Shown here: positions 53,217 through 62,048 of the stretch, piece by piece
How the letters are laid out: the number at the start of each line of letters is the position of its first letter
Position numbering within the stretch: position 1 is the first letter of the stretch
From: Arthrobacter mangrovi
GTDB lineage: Bacteria > Actinomycetota > Actinomycetes > Actinomycetales > Micrococcaceae
DNA length: 64,000 bases
NCBI RefSeq assembly: GCF_026011795.1
Contig: NZ_BRVS01000001.1
Span: 310,001 to 374,000 of the forward strand
Direction of reading: 5' to 3'
Program-made: the position numbers and the translations under genes
Notes under the pieces: generated by a model
What the model saw: the letters and a program-made list of their open reading frames with translations, nothing else
What the model was told of the DNA's origin: nothing
The model's database searches: none

Positions 53217-53663
53217 CTAGCGGGCCGGGCCCGCCGCGAGCGCCTGCCGCACCAGTGCCGGGGCAGGATTGGTCAGCACCTCTCCCCCGAGGATCACGGT
53301 CGGCACCGTCTCGTTCCCGCCGTTGTGCGCGCGCACGAACCCGGCCGCCTCCTCATCGCGCCAGATATTGACCCACGTGGCCTTGCGGCCGTCGCCGCCC
53401 AGCGCCGCCTTCAGCCGCAGGCAGTACATGCAGCCGGGCCGCCAGAAAATCACCACGGCCGGCCGTGCTCCGGCCTCTCCCGGCCGCTGCCACTTCGTGT
53501 GGCGGCCACGGTAGAGCGGGCTGATGAACCAGGACAAGGCCAGGAGCACGACGGCGGCAGCAACGGCGGGAAGCCAGCTCTCCTCCGGCTTGTGCAGGAC
53601 CAGTGCCAGGACGGCCACGGCGGCGAGTGCGGCGGCGGCGCCCCAGCGGTTCAGCCGGTTCAT
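53217..53663 (-). CDS. Membrane-anchored glutaredoxin/mycoredoxin-like protein
   Basis: This 148-residue protein has two N-terminal membrane helices (about 8-24 and 30-46) and a thioredoxin-fold domain with CMYC in RPGCMYCLRL and the cis-Pro of NETVPTVILGG. Actinobacterial mycoredoxins use mycothiol; the domain faces the cytoplasm if both helices span. Its start overlaps the upstream HhH-GPD gene by 4 bases. Confidence 0.85.
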   Translation of the reverse strand: MNRLNRWGAAAALAAVAVLALVLHKPEESWLPAVAAAVVLLALSWFISPLYRGRHTKWQRPGEAGARPAVVIFWRPGCMYCLRLKAALGGDGRKATWVNIWRDEEAAGFVRAHNGGNETVPTVILGGEVLTNPAPALVRQALAAGPAR

Positions 53664-54232
53664 GCCTGCTTCTTCTTGGCCTTCTGGGCCTGCTTGTATT
53701 CACGCACGGCGACCAGGGTTTCCGGACCGGTGACGTCGGCGATCGACATGGCGACGTCGGGCCGCCCGTAGTCGCCCGCGGCTTCCCGCCAGCCGGGCGC
53801 TTCCACGCCGCGCTGCTTGCCGAGCAGGGCGAGGAAAATCCTGGCCTTCTGTTCGCCGAAACCGGGCAGTGCCTTCAGCCGTGCCAGGACCTCGGCCCCG
53901 TCCGGGTCCCCCGCGGTCCAGATGCGGGAGGCATCGCCGTCGTAATCCTCCACGATGACCCGCGCAAGGTCCTGCACGCGTCCGGCCATGGACTTCGGGA
54001 AGCGGTGGACGGCGGGCGTCTGGCGGAATGCTTCGAGGAACCCGTCCGGGTCCATTTCAGCAACCTGCTTCGGGTCGAGGCCGCCGAGCCGGTCGGCGAG
54101 CTTGGCCGGGCCCGCGAAGGCGACCTCCATCGGGATCTGCTGGTCCAGCAGCATTCCGGTCAGCAGGGCGAACGGGTTGGCGGCCAGCAGTTCGTCGGCG
54201 GCTGCGTCTCCGGCCAGGTGGAGTTCGGTCAT
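53660..54232 (-). CDS. HhH-GPD-type base-excision-repair family protein
   Basis: This 190-residue protein matches the actinobacterial HhH-GPD family (NPFALLTGMLLDQQIPMEVAF and LKALPGFGEQKARIFLALL, the helix-hairpin-helix). The C-terminal tail is Lys-rich (KQAQKAKKKQA). No iron-sulfur cluster motif is seen. The typical catalytic Asp after the hairpin may be in VEDYDGDAS or later; glycosylase activity is inferred only. Confidence 0.82.
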   Translation of the reverse strand: MTELHLAGDAAADELLAANPFALLTGMLLDQQIPMEVAFAGPAKLADRLGGLDPKQVAEMDPDGFLEAFRQTPAVHRFPKSMAGRVQDLARVIVEDYDGDASRIWTAGDPDGAEVLARLKALPGFGEQKARIFLALLGKQRGVEAPGWREAAGDYGRPDVAMSIADVTGPETLVAVREYKQAQKAKKKQA

Positions 54233-54252
54233 GGCTCAGGGTCCCCTTGGGC

Positions 54253-54873
54253 TCAGTCTCGGTCTGTCTTCCCGCCCAAGCTACCACCGGATTTGTCGGA
54301 AGCGGCGGCGGGGCCGTGCAGGTGCGCGCGGTCGCCGTCGTGGTCGAAGATGGTGAGGATTTCGACCGGGCCGCCGTGCGCGCCGATGGCGTGCGGGACC
54401 ATGGTGGAGAACTCGGCGGCGTGGCCGGGCTCGACCAGGATGGTCCGCTCGCCCAGCTGCAGGCTGACGGTGCCGGACAGGACGGTGAACCATTCGCGGC
54501 CGGGGTGGACCTGCGGCTGCGAGGTCTCGCGTTCCGGGGTGATGAGCATCTTCGCCACCGTGACGCCGTTCAGCGCGCCCTCGCGCGAGAGCAGCCAGGT
54601 GGTGAGCCCCTTCGCGTGCTCGGGTTCGGGCCGGATGACCACGTCCTCGTCCTCGGCGGATTCGACGAGCGCGTCGAGCGTGGTGCCGAGGGCGCGGGCG
54701 ATCGGCACCAGCTGGTCGAGCGCGATCCGCCGGTGTCCGGTTTCGATCCGGCTGAGCGAGGACGGGCTGATGAAGCAGCGGGCGGCCAGCGAGTCGAGGG
54801 ACCAGCCGCGGGCCAGGCGCAGGCCGCGGATGCGCTGGCGGATCACGGCGTCGAAATCGAGTTCTTGCGTCAT
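54253..54873 (-). CDS. XRE-family regulator with C-terminal cupin domain
   Basis: This 206-residue regulator has a helix-turn-helix (LAARCFISPSSLSRIETGHRRI, about 30-51) and a cupin ligand domain (HPGREWFTVLSGTVSLQLGERTILVEPGHAAEF). The ATG lies in the middle of an inverted repeat and 7 bases after a TACAAT box, so the message is leaderless and probably autoregulated. It is divergent from a methyltransferase/flavoprotein pair, its likely target. Confidence 0.88.
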   Translation of the reverse strand: MTQELDFDAVIRQRIRGLRLARGWSLDSLAARCFISPSSLSRIETGHRRIALDQLVPIARALGTTLDALVESAEDEDVVIRPEPEHAKGLTTWLLSREGALNGVTVAKMLITPERETSQPQVHPGREWFTVLSGTVSLQLGERTILVEPGHAAEFSTMVPHAIGAHGGPVEILTIFDHDGDRAHLHGPAAASDKSGGSLGGKTDRD

Positions 54874-54886
54874 ACGCAAGATTGTA
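54864..54886 (-). promoter_or_regulatory. Promoter and operator overlapping the XRE-cupin start codon
   Basis: CTTGCGT-CAT-ACGCAAG is a perfect 7-3-7 inverted repeat at 54864-54880 centred on the start codon. On the minus strand the -10 box TACAAT (54886-54881) adjoins it. A regulator bound here would block its own transcription start. Confidence 0.65.
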
Positions 54887-54908
54887 TGCCAGAGCCGCAG
54901 GAGCCGCT

Positions 54909-54914
54909 TAGGCT
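54909..54914 (+). promoter_or_regulatory. -10 box of the methyltransferase gene
   Basis: TAGGCT followed by 6 bases and the ATG at 54921, consistent with a leaderless start. Confidence 0.4.
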
Positions 54915-54920
54915 GGAAGC

Positions 54921-55811
54921 ATGACGACGCAGCATCACCACGGTTCCGGCCACCGGCGGGGCCATCAAAACGATCACCCCGGCCACGGGCACGACCACGG
55001 CCGCGAGGACCACGGTGGCAAGGCCGGAGTGGCCGAGCTGCTCGAACTCGAGGCGGCGGCCCTCGGCCCCTACTCCGACGAGATCGCGGACTGGGCGGCC
55101 GGCCTCGCCGCGGCCGCCCCGCGGACCATCGTCGACCTCGGCGCGGGCACGGGGGCCGGCAGCATCGCGCTGGCACGGCGCTTCCCGTCGGCCGAGGTGG
55201 CCGCCGTCGACAATTCCCCGCACATGCTCGAGCGCGTCGGGGAGGCCGCCGCGCTCCACGGACTCGGCGGCCGCGTCATCCCGCTGCTTGCGGACCTGGA
55301 CGAAGAGTGGCCGGACATCCGGGAGGCCGGCCTGATCTGGGCAGCCTCGTCGCTGCACGAGGTGGCGGAGCCGGAGCGGATCCTGGCGGATGCCTTTTCC
55401 GCGCTGGCGTGGGATGGTTTGCTGGTGGCCATCGAGATGGACACCCTGCCCCGCTTCCTGCCCCACGACGTCGGCCTCGGCGAACCCGGGCTCGAACTCC
55501 GCTGCCACGAGGCACTCGCCCGGGCCGGCTGGAACGCGCACCCGGACTGGCGGGAACCCCTGGAGCGGGCGGGCTTCCGCGTCGCGGCGCAGCGCAGCTT
55601 CATGCCGGAAGCGCGGCCGGGCGAGGCCGCCGGCCGCTACGCCCACGCCTTCCTGGCCCGCGTCCGCCGGGCCCTGGACGGCGAACTCCCGGCCGCCGAC
55701 CGACGGACCCTCGACCACCTCCTGGACGCCGGCAACCCGGACGCCCTCGTCCAACGGCGCGACCTGGCGGTCCGCGTCAGCAGGACAGCCTGGGCGGCCC
55801 GCCGCCCCTGA
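54921..55811 (+). CDS. SAM-dependent methyltransferase with His-rich N-terminus
   Basis: This 296-residue class I methyltransferase has motif I IVDLGAGTGAGSIAL (about 69-83) and AAVDNSPHML. The first 32 residues are unusually His/Gly-rich (HHHGSGHRRGH, HPGHGHDHG) and could bind metal. It begins the plus-strand unit with a flavoprotein gene 36 bases downstream. The acceptor is unknown. Confidence 0.85.
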   Translation: MTTQHHHGSGHRRGHQNDHPGHGHDHGREDHGGKAGVAELLELEAAALGPYSDEIADWAAGLAAAAPRTIVDLGAGTGAGSIALARRFPSAEVAAVDNSPHMLERVGEAAALHGLGGRVIPLLADLDEEWPDIREAGLIWAASSLHEVAEPERILADAFSALAWDGLLVAIEMDTLPRFLPHDVGLGEPGLELRCHEALARAGWNAHPDWREPLERAGFRVAAQRSFMPEARPGEAAGRYAHAFLARVRRALDGELPAADRRTLDHLLDAGNPDALVQRRDLAVRVSRTAWAARRP

Positions 55812-55847
55812 ACCACCCCCCGGACCAATCCCAGCCAAGGAGCCACC

Positions 55848-56804
55848 ATGGACACTGATTTCACCCACGACGTCGCCGTCATCGGCGGCGGCGCAGCCGG
55901 CCTCAGCGCGGCCGTCGCGCTCGGACGCTCGCTGCGTTCCGTCGTCGTTATCGACGCCGGAGAGCCGCGCAACGCCCCCTCGCATGCGGCGCACAATCTT
56001 CTCGGCCAGGAGGGCATCTCCCCGCTGGAGCTGGTCGCCACCGGGCGGCGCGAGGCCGAGCAGTACGGGGCGGAGTTCCGCGAGGGTCGGGCCGTTGCCG
56101 CGCGCCGCGTCGACGGCGGTTTCGAGGTGGAGTATGACGGCGGTGCCTCCGTCCGCGTGCGGCGTCTCCTTCTGGCGTCGGGACTGGTCGACGAACTGCC
56201 CGACGTGCCCGGCGTCCGTGAGCACTGGGGGCAGAGCGTGCTGCACTGCCCCTACTGCCACGGCTGGGAAGTGCGCGGCCAACGCATCGGCGTGCTCGGG
56301 ACCAGCGCCCACAACATCCACCAGGCCTTCCTGTTCCGCCAGCTCAGCGAGGACGTCACGCTCTTCCTGAACACGATGCCCGAGCCCGAGGACGCGGCGT
56401 GGGAGCAGCTGGCCGCGCTGGACATCAACGTAGTGCGCGGAAAGGTCGAGCGGCTGCGCAGCGAAGACGAGGCCCTGCGCGCCGTTGTCCTGGAAGATGG
56501 GAGCGAGCACCAGCTGGACGCGGTCGTCGTCGCGCCCTGCTTCATGGCGCAGGCCGACCTGTACGAGCAGCTCGGCGGCACCCTGGCGGAAATGCCCCTG
56601 GGTAAGTTCATCGAGGCCGGCCCGATGGGCGAGACGAAGATCCCGGGCGTCTGGGCGGCCGGCAACGTCAGCAACCTCGGCTCCATGGTCGCCTCCGCGG
56701 CCGGGGCGGGCGTGCTGGCGGGGGCCGCCATCAACGCGGACCTGGTCAACGAGGACACGCGCGCCGCCGTCCGCGCCCGGGCCGATGCGGCCGCTCAGCT
56801 GTAG
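55848..56804 (+). CDS. Thioredoxin reductase-like FAD/NAD(P) oxidoreductase
   Basis: This 318-residue flavoprotein has the N-terminal FAD motif GGGAAG (13-18), a redox CPYC (134-137) in HCPYCHGW, a second nucleotide fold (RIGVLGTSAHN) and the FAD closing motif GVWAAGNVSN. The position of CPYC matches thioredoxin-reductase-type disulfide enzymes of small-molecule or regulatory pathways; the second glycine motif is atypical. AAGGAG lies 6 bases upstream of the ATG. Its end overlaps the convergent iron alcohol dehydrogenase by 10 bases. Confidence 0.87.
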   Translation: MDTDFTHDVAVIGGGAAGLSAAVALGRSLRSVVVIDAGEPRNAPSHAAHNLLGQEGISPLELVATGRREAEQYGAEFREGRAVAARRVDGGFEVEYDGGASVRVRRLLLASGLVDELPDVPGVREHWGQSVLHCPYCHGWEVRGQRIGVLGTSAHNIHQAFLFRQLSEDVTLFLNTMPEPEDAAWEQLAALDINVVRGKVERLRSEDEALRAVVLEDGSEHQLDAVVVAPCFMAQADLYEQLGGTLAEMPLGKFIEAGPMGETKIPGVWAAGNVSNLGSMVASAAGAGVLAGAAINADLVNEDTRAAVRARADAAAQL

Positions 56805-57955
56805 ATCTGCGCGTACAGCTCCTCGATCTCCTCGGCGGTCGGAATGACCGGGTTGTTTCCCGGGGACCCGGAGGCGAGGGCCTGCTGCGCCATCAGCGGG
56901 GCGAGCTCCTGCCACCTGTCCTGCCCTATGCCGAGGCTTTGCGGAGTCGGCACGTCCAGGTCCTTGCAGAGGACCTGGAGGGCCTCGACCAGCCGGCCCG
57001 CGGCCAGGGCATCCGGGTCCGCCTCGCCGGCCACGCCGTAGGCCCGGGCGCATTCCGCGTACCGGGCTTCTGCGCCGCCGACGGAGAACGCCGTGACGGC
57101 CGGGAACAGCATGGCGTTGGACAGCCCGTGCGCGAGGTGGAAGTGCGCGCCGATCGGGCGGCTCATGCCGTGCACCAGGGCCACGCTGGAATTGGAGAAT
57201 GCAATGCCGGCCTGGGTGGCGGCGAACATCATTGCCTCCCGGGCTTCCCGGTCCTCGCCGTTCTCGTACACCCTGCGGATGGTGCGGCTGATCGTGCTGA
57301 TCGCAGTCAACGCCAACCCGTCGGAGAACGCGTTGGCCTTCCGGCTGACGAAGGCTTCCACGGCGTGCGTCAGGGCATCGACGCCGGTGTCCGCAGTCAG
57401 CCGCGGGGGCATGGACAGCGTCAGCTCGTAATCGACGATCGCCGCGGCCGGGAGGAACGCCTGGCCGGTGCAGAGCATCTTCTCGTCCGAAGCGCTGTCG
57501 GTAATGATGGTGAACTGCGTTGCCTCGGAGCCGCTGCCGGCGGTGGTCGGGATCTCGATCACCGGCAGGGCGGGACCGCGGTTGTCCCGGGGAGCCTTGT
57601 AGTCGCGCATCTCACCGCCTTGGACAGCCAGCAGCGCCAGCGCCTTGGCTGTGTCCATCGGGCTGCCGCCGCCGAGGCCGACCAGGCAGTCCGCCCGGTG
57701 GGCGCGGACCTGCTGCACCCCGGCAACCAGCGAGTCGGTGGTGGGATCCGGCACTGTCCCGTCGAACAGCGCGGCGTCCAGGCCCGCTTCCGTGAGTGCG
57801 GTCAGCAGCCTGCCGGCCAGGCCAGTGCCCACGAGGAAGGAATCAGAGACCAGCAAGGGCCTGGCTGCGCCCAGTCCGGCCACAACGTCAGGCAATTGAT
57901 CGACTGCTCCCCCGCCCACGCGCAGGTTGCGGGGCAGTGCAATAGATGTAATCAA
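56795..57955 (-). CDS. Iron-containing alcohol dehydrogenase
   Basis: This 386-residue group III dehydrogenase has the NAD loop GGGSPMDTAK, TTAGSGSE and the metal ligands of DALTHAVEAF, HGMSRPIGAHFHLAHG. It interconverts alcohols and aldehydes or ketones. The TTG at 57955 has GAAAGGA 8 bases upstream and is preferred; a GTG at 57973 is possible. It is the last gene of the sugar/polyol operon on the minus strand. Confidence 0.88.
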   Translation of the reverse strand: MITSIALPRNLRVGGGAVDQLPDVVAGLGAARPLLVSDSFLVGTGLAGRLLTALTEAGLDAALFDGTVPDPTTDSLVAGVQQVRAHRADCLVGLGGGSPMDTAKALALLAVQGGEMRDYKAPRDNRGPALPVIEIPTTAGSGSEATQFTIITDSASDEKMLCTGQAFLPAAAIVDYELTLSMPPRLTADTGVDALTHAVEAFVSRKANAFSDGLALTAISTISRTIRRVYENGEDREAREAMMFAATQAGIAFSNSSVALVHGMSRPIGAHFHLAHGLSNAMLFPAVTAFSVGGAEARYAECARAYGVAGEADPDALAAGRLVEALQVLCKDLDVPTPQSLGIGQDRWQELAPLMAQQALASGSPGNNPVIPTAEEIEELYAQIYS

Positions 57956-57992
57956 GATCGGACGTCCTTTCACTGCAATGCTGGTTCCCCGA

Positions 57993-59066
57993 TCAGGGAA
58001 GGCGAATGACTACTTTCATTGTTCCCTCTGCCGCTTCGTGCGCCAGGGCGAAAGCGTCCTTTGCCTGTTCGAACGGGATGATGTGCGAAACCAAGGCTGC
58101 AATAGTCTCTCTGTTGGATTCCACGAGCCGGACGGCTGCGGCGAAGTCATCGAGGGCAGCGCAACTGGATCCGCGGATTGTGACTTCCTTTTCCGGAAGG
58201 ATGCCGGAGGGGAAGGGTGCGGTTCCTCCCGTCAGACCGACAACGACGACGTCCCCGCCCCGCGCCACGAGGTCAACTGCCTGTGCAAGAACAGAGGGGA
58301 TGCCGGTGGTATCGATGACTATGTCCGGTCCAAAACCGCCGCCCCACTTCCGCAGTTCCTGCGCTGCCGGCTCCTCGTCCGCGTCAAGTGCCAGTTGCGC
58401 CCCAAGCCGCTGCGCCAGAGCCCTGCGATCCTCTTTGGGATCGACGACGGCGGTAGCTGCACCCCAAATTTTCGCGGCCAGGGCAACCGCCTGTCCGATC
58501 GGTCCGCCACCCAGCACCGCTAGGCGCACGCCATCTGCCGGACGATCCTCGCCAATGTTCACTCGTGCTAGTGCGTGCACTGCCACCGACAGCGGTTCAA
58601 CGAAGGCGGCAATTTCCGGCTGCGTGCCGGAGATCTGAAACACTGAGCGCTCCCGGACCAGAAGACGCTGGCTGAGGGCACCGTCCCGGTGGACCCCGAT
58701 AATCCGCATGTCGTAGCAGGCGTTTTCCCTACCGTGACGGCAAGCGCGGCAAGTCCCGCAGGTCTCGAGGGGCCACACCGCTACACGGCTTCCCACGGGA
58801 ATCCGGTTCCGATCGGCACCTGCGCCTACGGCCTCGACAATTGCCGAGAATTCATGGCCGATGACACGTGGAAACCAGTCGCTGCCTCCTGTCAGGGCTG
58901 CTACGTCGCCGTCGAAGTAGTGCAGGTCGGAACCGCAGATTCCCACTGCTTCCGGTCTGAGGAGGACCTGCCCGGGAGCGGGAGCTCCGGGACCCTCCAG
59001 GCCCCGGAGCTCCAACGAACCGGGCGCGGTCAGAACCGCCGCCCGAATTTCAGAATTCATTGGCAT
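57993..59066 (-). CDS. Zinc-dependent medium-chain alcohol/polyol dehydrogenase
   Basis: This 357-residue enzyme has catalytic zinc ligands Cys44 and His70-Glu71, structural-zinc cysteines 103, 106, 109 and 117 and the cofactor motif AVLGGGPIGQ. Asp of VDPKEDR suggests NAD. It resembles sorbitol/threonine-type dehydrogenases. Its start overlaps the preceding binding-protein gene by 17 bases. Confidence 0.9.
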   Translation of the reverse strand: MPMNSEIRAAVLTAPGSLELRGLEGPGAPAPGQVLLRPEAVGICGSDLHYFDGDVAALTGGSDWFPRVIGHEFSAIVEAVGAGADRNRIPVGSRVAVWPLETCGTCRACRHGRENACYDMRIIGVHRDGALSQRLLVRERSVFQISGTQPEIAAFVEPLSVAVHALARVNIGEDRPADGVRLAVLGGGPIGQAVALAAKIWGAATAVVDPKEDRRALAQRLGAQLALDADEEPAAQELRKWGGGFGPDIVIDTTGIPSVLAQAVDLVARGGDVVVVGLTGGTAPFPSGILPEKEVTIRGSSCAALDDFAAAVRLVESNRETIAALVSHIIPFEQAKDAFALAHEAAEGTMKVVIRLP

Positions 59067-60018
59067 TGGCCTCGGTGATCGGGGTTCCCTCGATCTCCAC
59101 GTGGTTGGTAGCCGGGAGGGTCCCGTCCTTGAAGTAGATGTCCATCGCGTCGACTACTTTGCCAATGATGGCGGGCCAGTCCTGCAGGACCGTCGCAATG
59201 AAGGGGCCGCCCTTGGCAATTTCGGCAATGGCGAAGTCGTCGCCGTTCATGCTGGCCACGGCAACACCTTCGGCGCCCGCTGATTCAACGGCTTGGACTG
59301 CTCCGAACCCTGCAGCGTCGAAGCCTGCCCAGACGCCGACCGGGGCTTGTTCCCCCGGATGCGACTGCAAGTAGTCCTGCACGAAGGACAGAGCTTCTTC
59401 CTGGGCGGCACCGGGAGACTGGATCTGATGGTTGGCAGCCACGTTGAAGCCATTTTTCTCGAAGAGTTCCGTGGCAACATCGGTACGCAGGCGAATGCCG
59501 GGGTGCGAATCCCACCCGACGATCAGGACGTCACCGCCGTCCGGGTTGGCGTCAATGATCGCCTGTGCGCTCGCGGTAGCAAGCTGGGTGTTGTCGCTCG
59601 TCACGTTCAGCGCGTAGGGCTTATACGGTTCCACACCTGCGTCGATGGCGAAGACCGGGATGCCCGCGTCATTGGCGGCCGAGACGCCCAGGCTCGTCTT
59701 TTCCTGCGACGTGTACCCCATAACGATGGCGTCAACGTCCCGGGAGATGGCGTCCTGCAACTGAGCGTTCAGCTTGTTGTAGTCATTCGCACTGTCCGAG
59801 ACGGAGACCTGCCAGCCCTTTTCGGTTGCCTGCTCCTCGAACATATCCACGCCGGTCTTAACGGCTGGAGTCGCGTAGGAAGCGGTGAAGACCGCGACCA
59901 CCGGTGCACCGGCGGCCTCCGGATCCGCCGTCGCGTCCGACCCTCCTCCGCAGCCAGTGAGGGCCAGGACCGAGACCGCAGCGGTGGCTGCGGCAGCCAA
60001 GAGTCTGTTGTAGCGCAT
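59050..60018 (-). CDS. Sugar ABC transporter binding lipoprotein (RbsB-like), copy 1
   Basis: This 322-residue periplasmic-binding-type protein has a lipobox LTGC and the family 1 core (ISRDVDAIVMGY, VFAIDAGVEPYK, VLIVGWDSHPGIRLRTD). It is a close paralogue of the protein encoded just upstream (about half of the aligned N-terminal residues agree). The ligand is unknown; polyols or pentoses are likely. Confidence 0.9.
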   Translation of the reverse strand: MRYNRLLAAAATAAVSVLALTGCGGGSDATADPEAAGAPVVAVFTASYATPAVKTGVDMFEEQATEKGWQVSVSDSANDYNKLNAQLQDAISRDVDAIVMGYTSQEKTSLGVSAANDAGIPVFAIDAGVEPYKPYALNVTSDNTQLATASAQAIIDANPDGGDVLIVGWDSHPGIRLRTDVATELFEKNGFNVAANHQIQSPGAAQEEALSFVQDYLQSHPGEQAPVGVWAGFDAAGFGAVQAVESAGAEGVAVASMNGDDFAIAEIAKGGPFIATVLQDWPAIIGKVVDAMDIYFKDGTLPATNHVEIEGTPITEANANEF

Positions 60019-60052
60019 GAGTGATACTGCCTTTCAGCGATGAGTGTGTAGA

Positions 60053-61012
60053 TCAGGATTTAAAGCTGTCCAGGTTGTCCTTGTTGACGAGGACACCGGG
60101 CATTTCTTCGTAGTTCTGCTCAGGATCGGTGCCCTTGAAATCGGCTTCCATCACTTCCGCCATGCGTCCGACGATGGCGTCCCAGTCCTGGAATACCGTG
60201 GCTGCGAAGGGTCCGGCTTTGCCGATCTCCGCTACCGCCTGGTCCGTGGCGTCGATGCCCGTGACCGGAACGTCGGTACGGCCCGAGGAATTGAGCGCTT
60301 GGGTGACGCCCATGGCAGCGGCGTCCCAACCCGCCCAGACTCCATCAAGGGCGCCTGCGCCCCCGTTGGCCTGCAGGAAGTCCGTGGTGAAGTTGAGGGC
60401 TTCGCCCTGGGATGACGCGGGTTCCTTGACCTGCTTGATGTCGACGATTTCGGCGCCGGCCTTCTCAAGATAGGAGATGGCCTCCTGGGTCCTCAGCCGG
60501 ATGCCCGGGTGCGGATCGTGGCCAATAACCAGCACCTTGCCGGGCCCGCCCATGGCGTCGAGCAGCGCCTGCGCGCTGATCTCACCCAACTGCACTGAGT
60601 CACTGGTGACATTCAGGGCGACACCCTCCATCGGTGCAGTGCCGCCGTCGATCACGTACACGGGAACCTCGGCATCGTTGGCGGCCTGAAGGCCCACGGT
60701 AATCTGCTCGGGTGTCGGGAAGCCCAGGACGATCGCGTCCACCTTCCGCAGCGATGCGTCCTGCATGAGGGAGTTAACCTGGTTGAAGTCGAAATCCGTG
60801 TCCGCCACTGTGACGTTCCAGCCCTTGCCGGTGCCGAGCTCCTTGAAGGCATCGATGGCGTACTTGGCCGCCGGCGTTCCGTAGGAACCGGTAATGACGG
60901 CGACGTCGACGCCCTCCTCCGTCCCCTGTCCTGACGATGCAGCATTTCCGCCGCAGCCCACCAAGCCCAAGGCCATGGTTAGGCTGCCAAGCAGTGCGAG
61001 CAGTTTTTTCAT
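60053..61012 (-). CDS. Sugar ABC transporter binding lipoprotein (RbsB-like), copy 2
   Basis: This 319-residue protein has a lipobox LVGC, KVDAIVLGFPTPE and VLVIGHDPHPGIRLRTQ. It follows the permease by 2 bases' spacing. Having two binding proteins for one permease/ATPase pair suggests two ligands or affinities. Confidence 0.9.
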   Translation of the reverse strand: MKKLLALLGSLTMALGLVGCGGNAASSGQGTEEGVDVAVITGSYGTPAAKYAIDAFKELGTGKGWNVTVADTDFDFNQVNSLMQDASLRKVDAIVLGFPTPEQITVGLQAANDAEVPVYVIDGGTAPMEGVALNVTSDSVQLGEISAQALLDAMGGPGKVLVIGHDPHPGIRLRTQEAISYLEKAGAEIVDIKQVKEPASSQGEALNFTTDFLQANGGAGALDGVWAGWDAAAMGVTQALNSSGRTDVPVTGIDATDQAVAEIGKAGPFAATVFQDWDAIVGRMAEVMEADFKGTDPEQNYEEMPGVLVNKDNLDSFKS

Positions 61013-61013
61013 G

Positions 61014-62048
61014 TCAGGAAGCTCCCTTGTTGCCCAGCCGCGAGAACGCCACGGCAGCGATGATGATGACGCCGGTCAGGAACTGCTGCACATAAGTACT
61101 GACGCCGATGATGTTCAGCCCGTTGCTGAGGACTCCGAGGATGCCGACGCCGATGAGGGTTCCGCCGATATTCGCCGTTCCTTCCTTGGAGATGGTCATG
61201 CCCAGGAACACGGCGGCGATGGCCAGCAGCATGTAGGAGTCGCCGCTCGTTGCGGTTGCGCTAGCCAGCCTGCTGGTGAGGACAACGCCGGCAAGAGCGG
61301 CGCCGACTCCCGCTACCACGAAAGCCAGGAACCGGACGCGGTTCACGTTCACACCGCTCAGCTTGGCAACCTCCGCGTTGCCGCCCACGGCATGCCAACG
61401 GCGGCCGATAGTGGTGTTGCGCAGCACGAACCAAACGACCAGCGCGACGGCGACTGCCATGAAAATGGGAATCGGCAGATTGAACCAGCGCCCCTGGCCG
61501 AGCGACATGAAGCCCTGCGGCAGGCCGAACAGCGTGGTTCCGTCGGTGGTGATGAAGGCCAGTCCGGAGACCGACGTCATTGTGGCCAGGGTGGCAACGA
61601 AGGCCGACAGCTTCAAATAAGCCGTCAGGTAGCCGTTGACTGCGCCCACCAGCGCTCCGACAACCAGTGCTCCGGCGACCGCCGCCGCGGTTCCTTGTCC
61701 GGCGATGAGCAATTGCGCGACGATGGCTCCGGAGAGGGAGGCCGTGGCACCAACCGAGAGGTCGAAGTTGCCGACGACCATGACCACAGTCTGCACGGCA
61801 GCGATGATGGCCAGAATCGCCACCTGCTCCAGGACGTTGCGCAGGTTGCCGAAAGTGAGGAACACGTCCGGGCGCATCATGCCGAAGGCGGCGACGAGCA
61901 AGACAAAGCCAATGATCGTACCGCCCGATTTGATGGGCCCCAGCCCCGGGACATAGCGGCGTTTGCCGGCTGCTGCCGCCGGTCCGTTCCCGGGAAGCGG
62001 CGATTTCGACGCCTTGTTCTCCACCCGGGTTTTTTGTGCAGTGTTCAT
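61014..62048 (-). CDS. Sugar ABC transporter permease (RbsC-like)
   Basis: This 344-residue membrane protein with about eight to ten helices has NFDLSVGATASLSGAIVAQLL and GRRWHAVGGNAEVAKLSGVNV, the coupling motif of the RbsC/XylH group. The start overlaps the ATPase by 4 bases. Confidence 0.92.
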   Translation of the reverse strand: MNTAQKTRVENKASKSPLPGNGPAAAAGKRRYVPGLGPIKSGGTIIGFVLLVAAFGMMRPDVFLTFGNLRNVLEQVAILAIIAAVQTVVMVVGNFDLSVGATASLSGAIVAQLLIAGQGTAAAVAGALVVGALVGAVNGYLTAYLKLSAFVATLATMTSVSGLAFITTDGTTLFGLPQGFMSLGQGRWFNLPIPIFMAVAVALVVWFVLRNTTIGRRWHAVGGNAEVAKLSGVNVNRVRFLAFVVAGVGAALAGVVLTSRLASATATSGDSYMLLAIAAVFLGMTISKEGTANIGGTLIGVGILGVLSNGLNIIGVSTYVQQFLTGVIIIAAVAFSRLGNKGAS

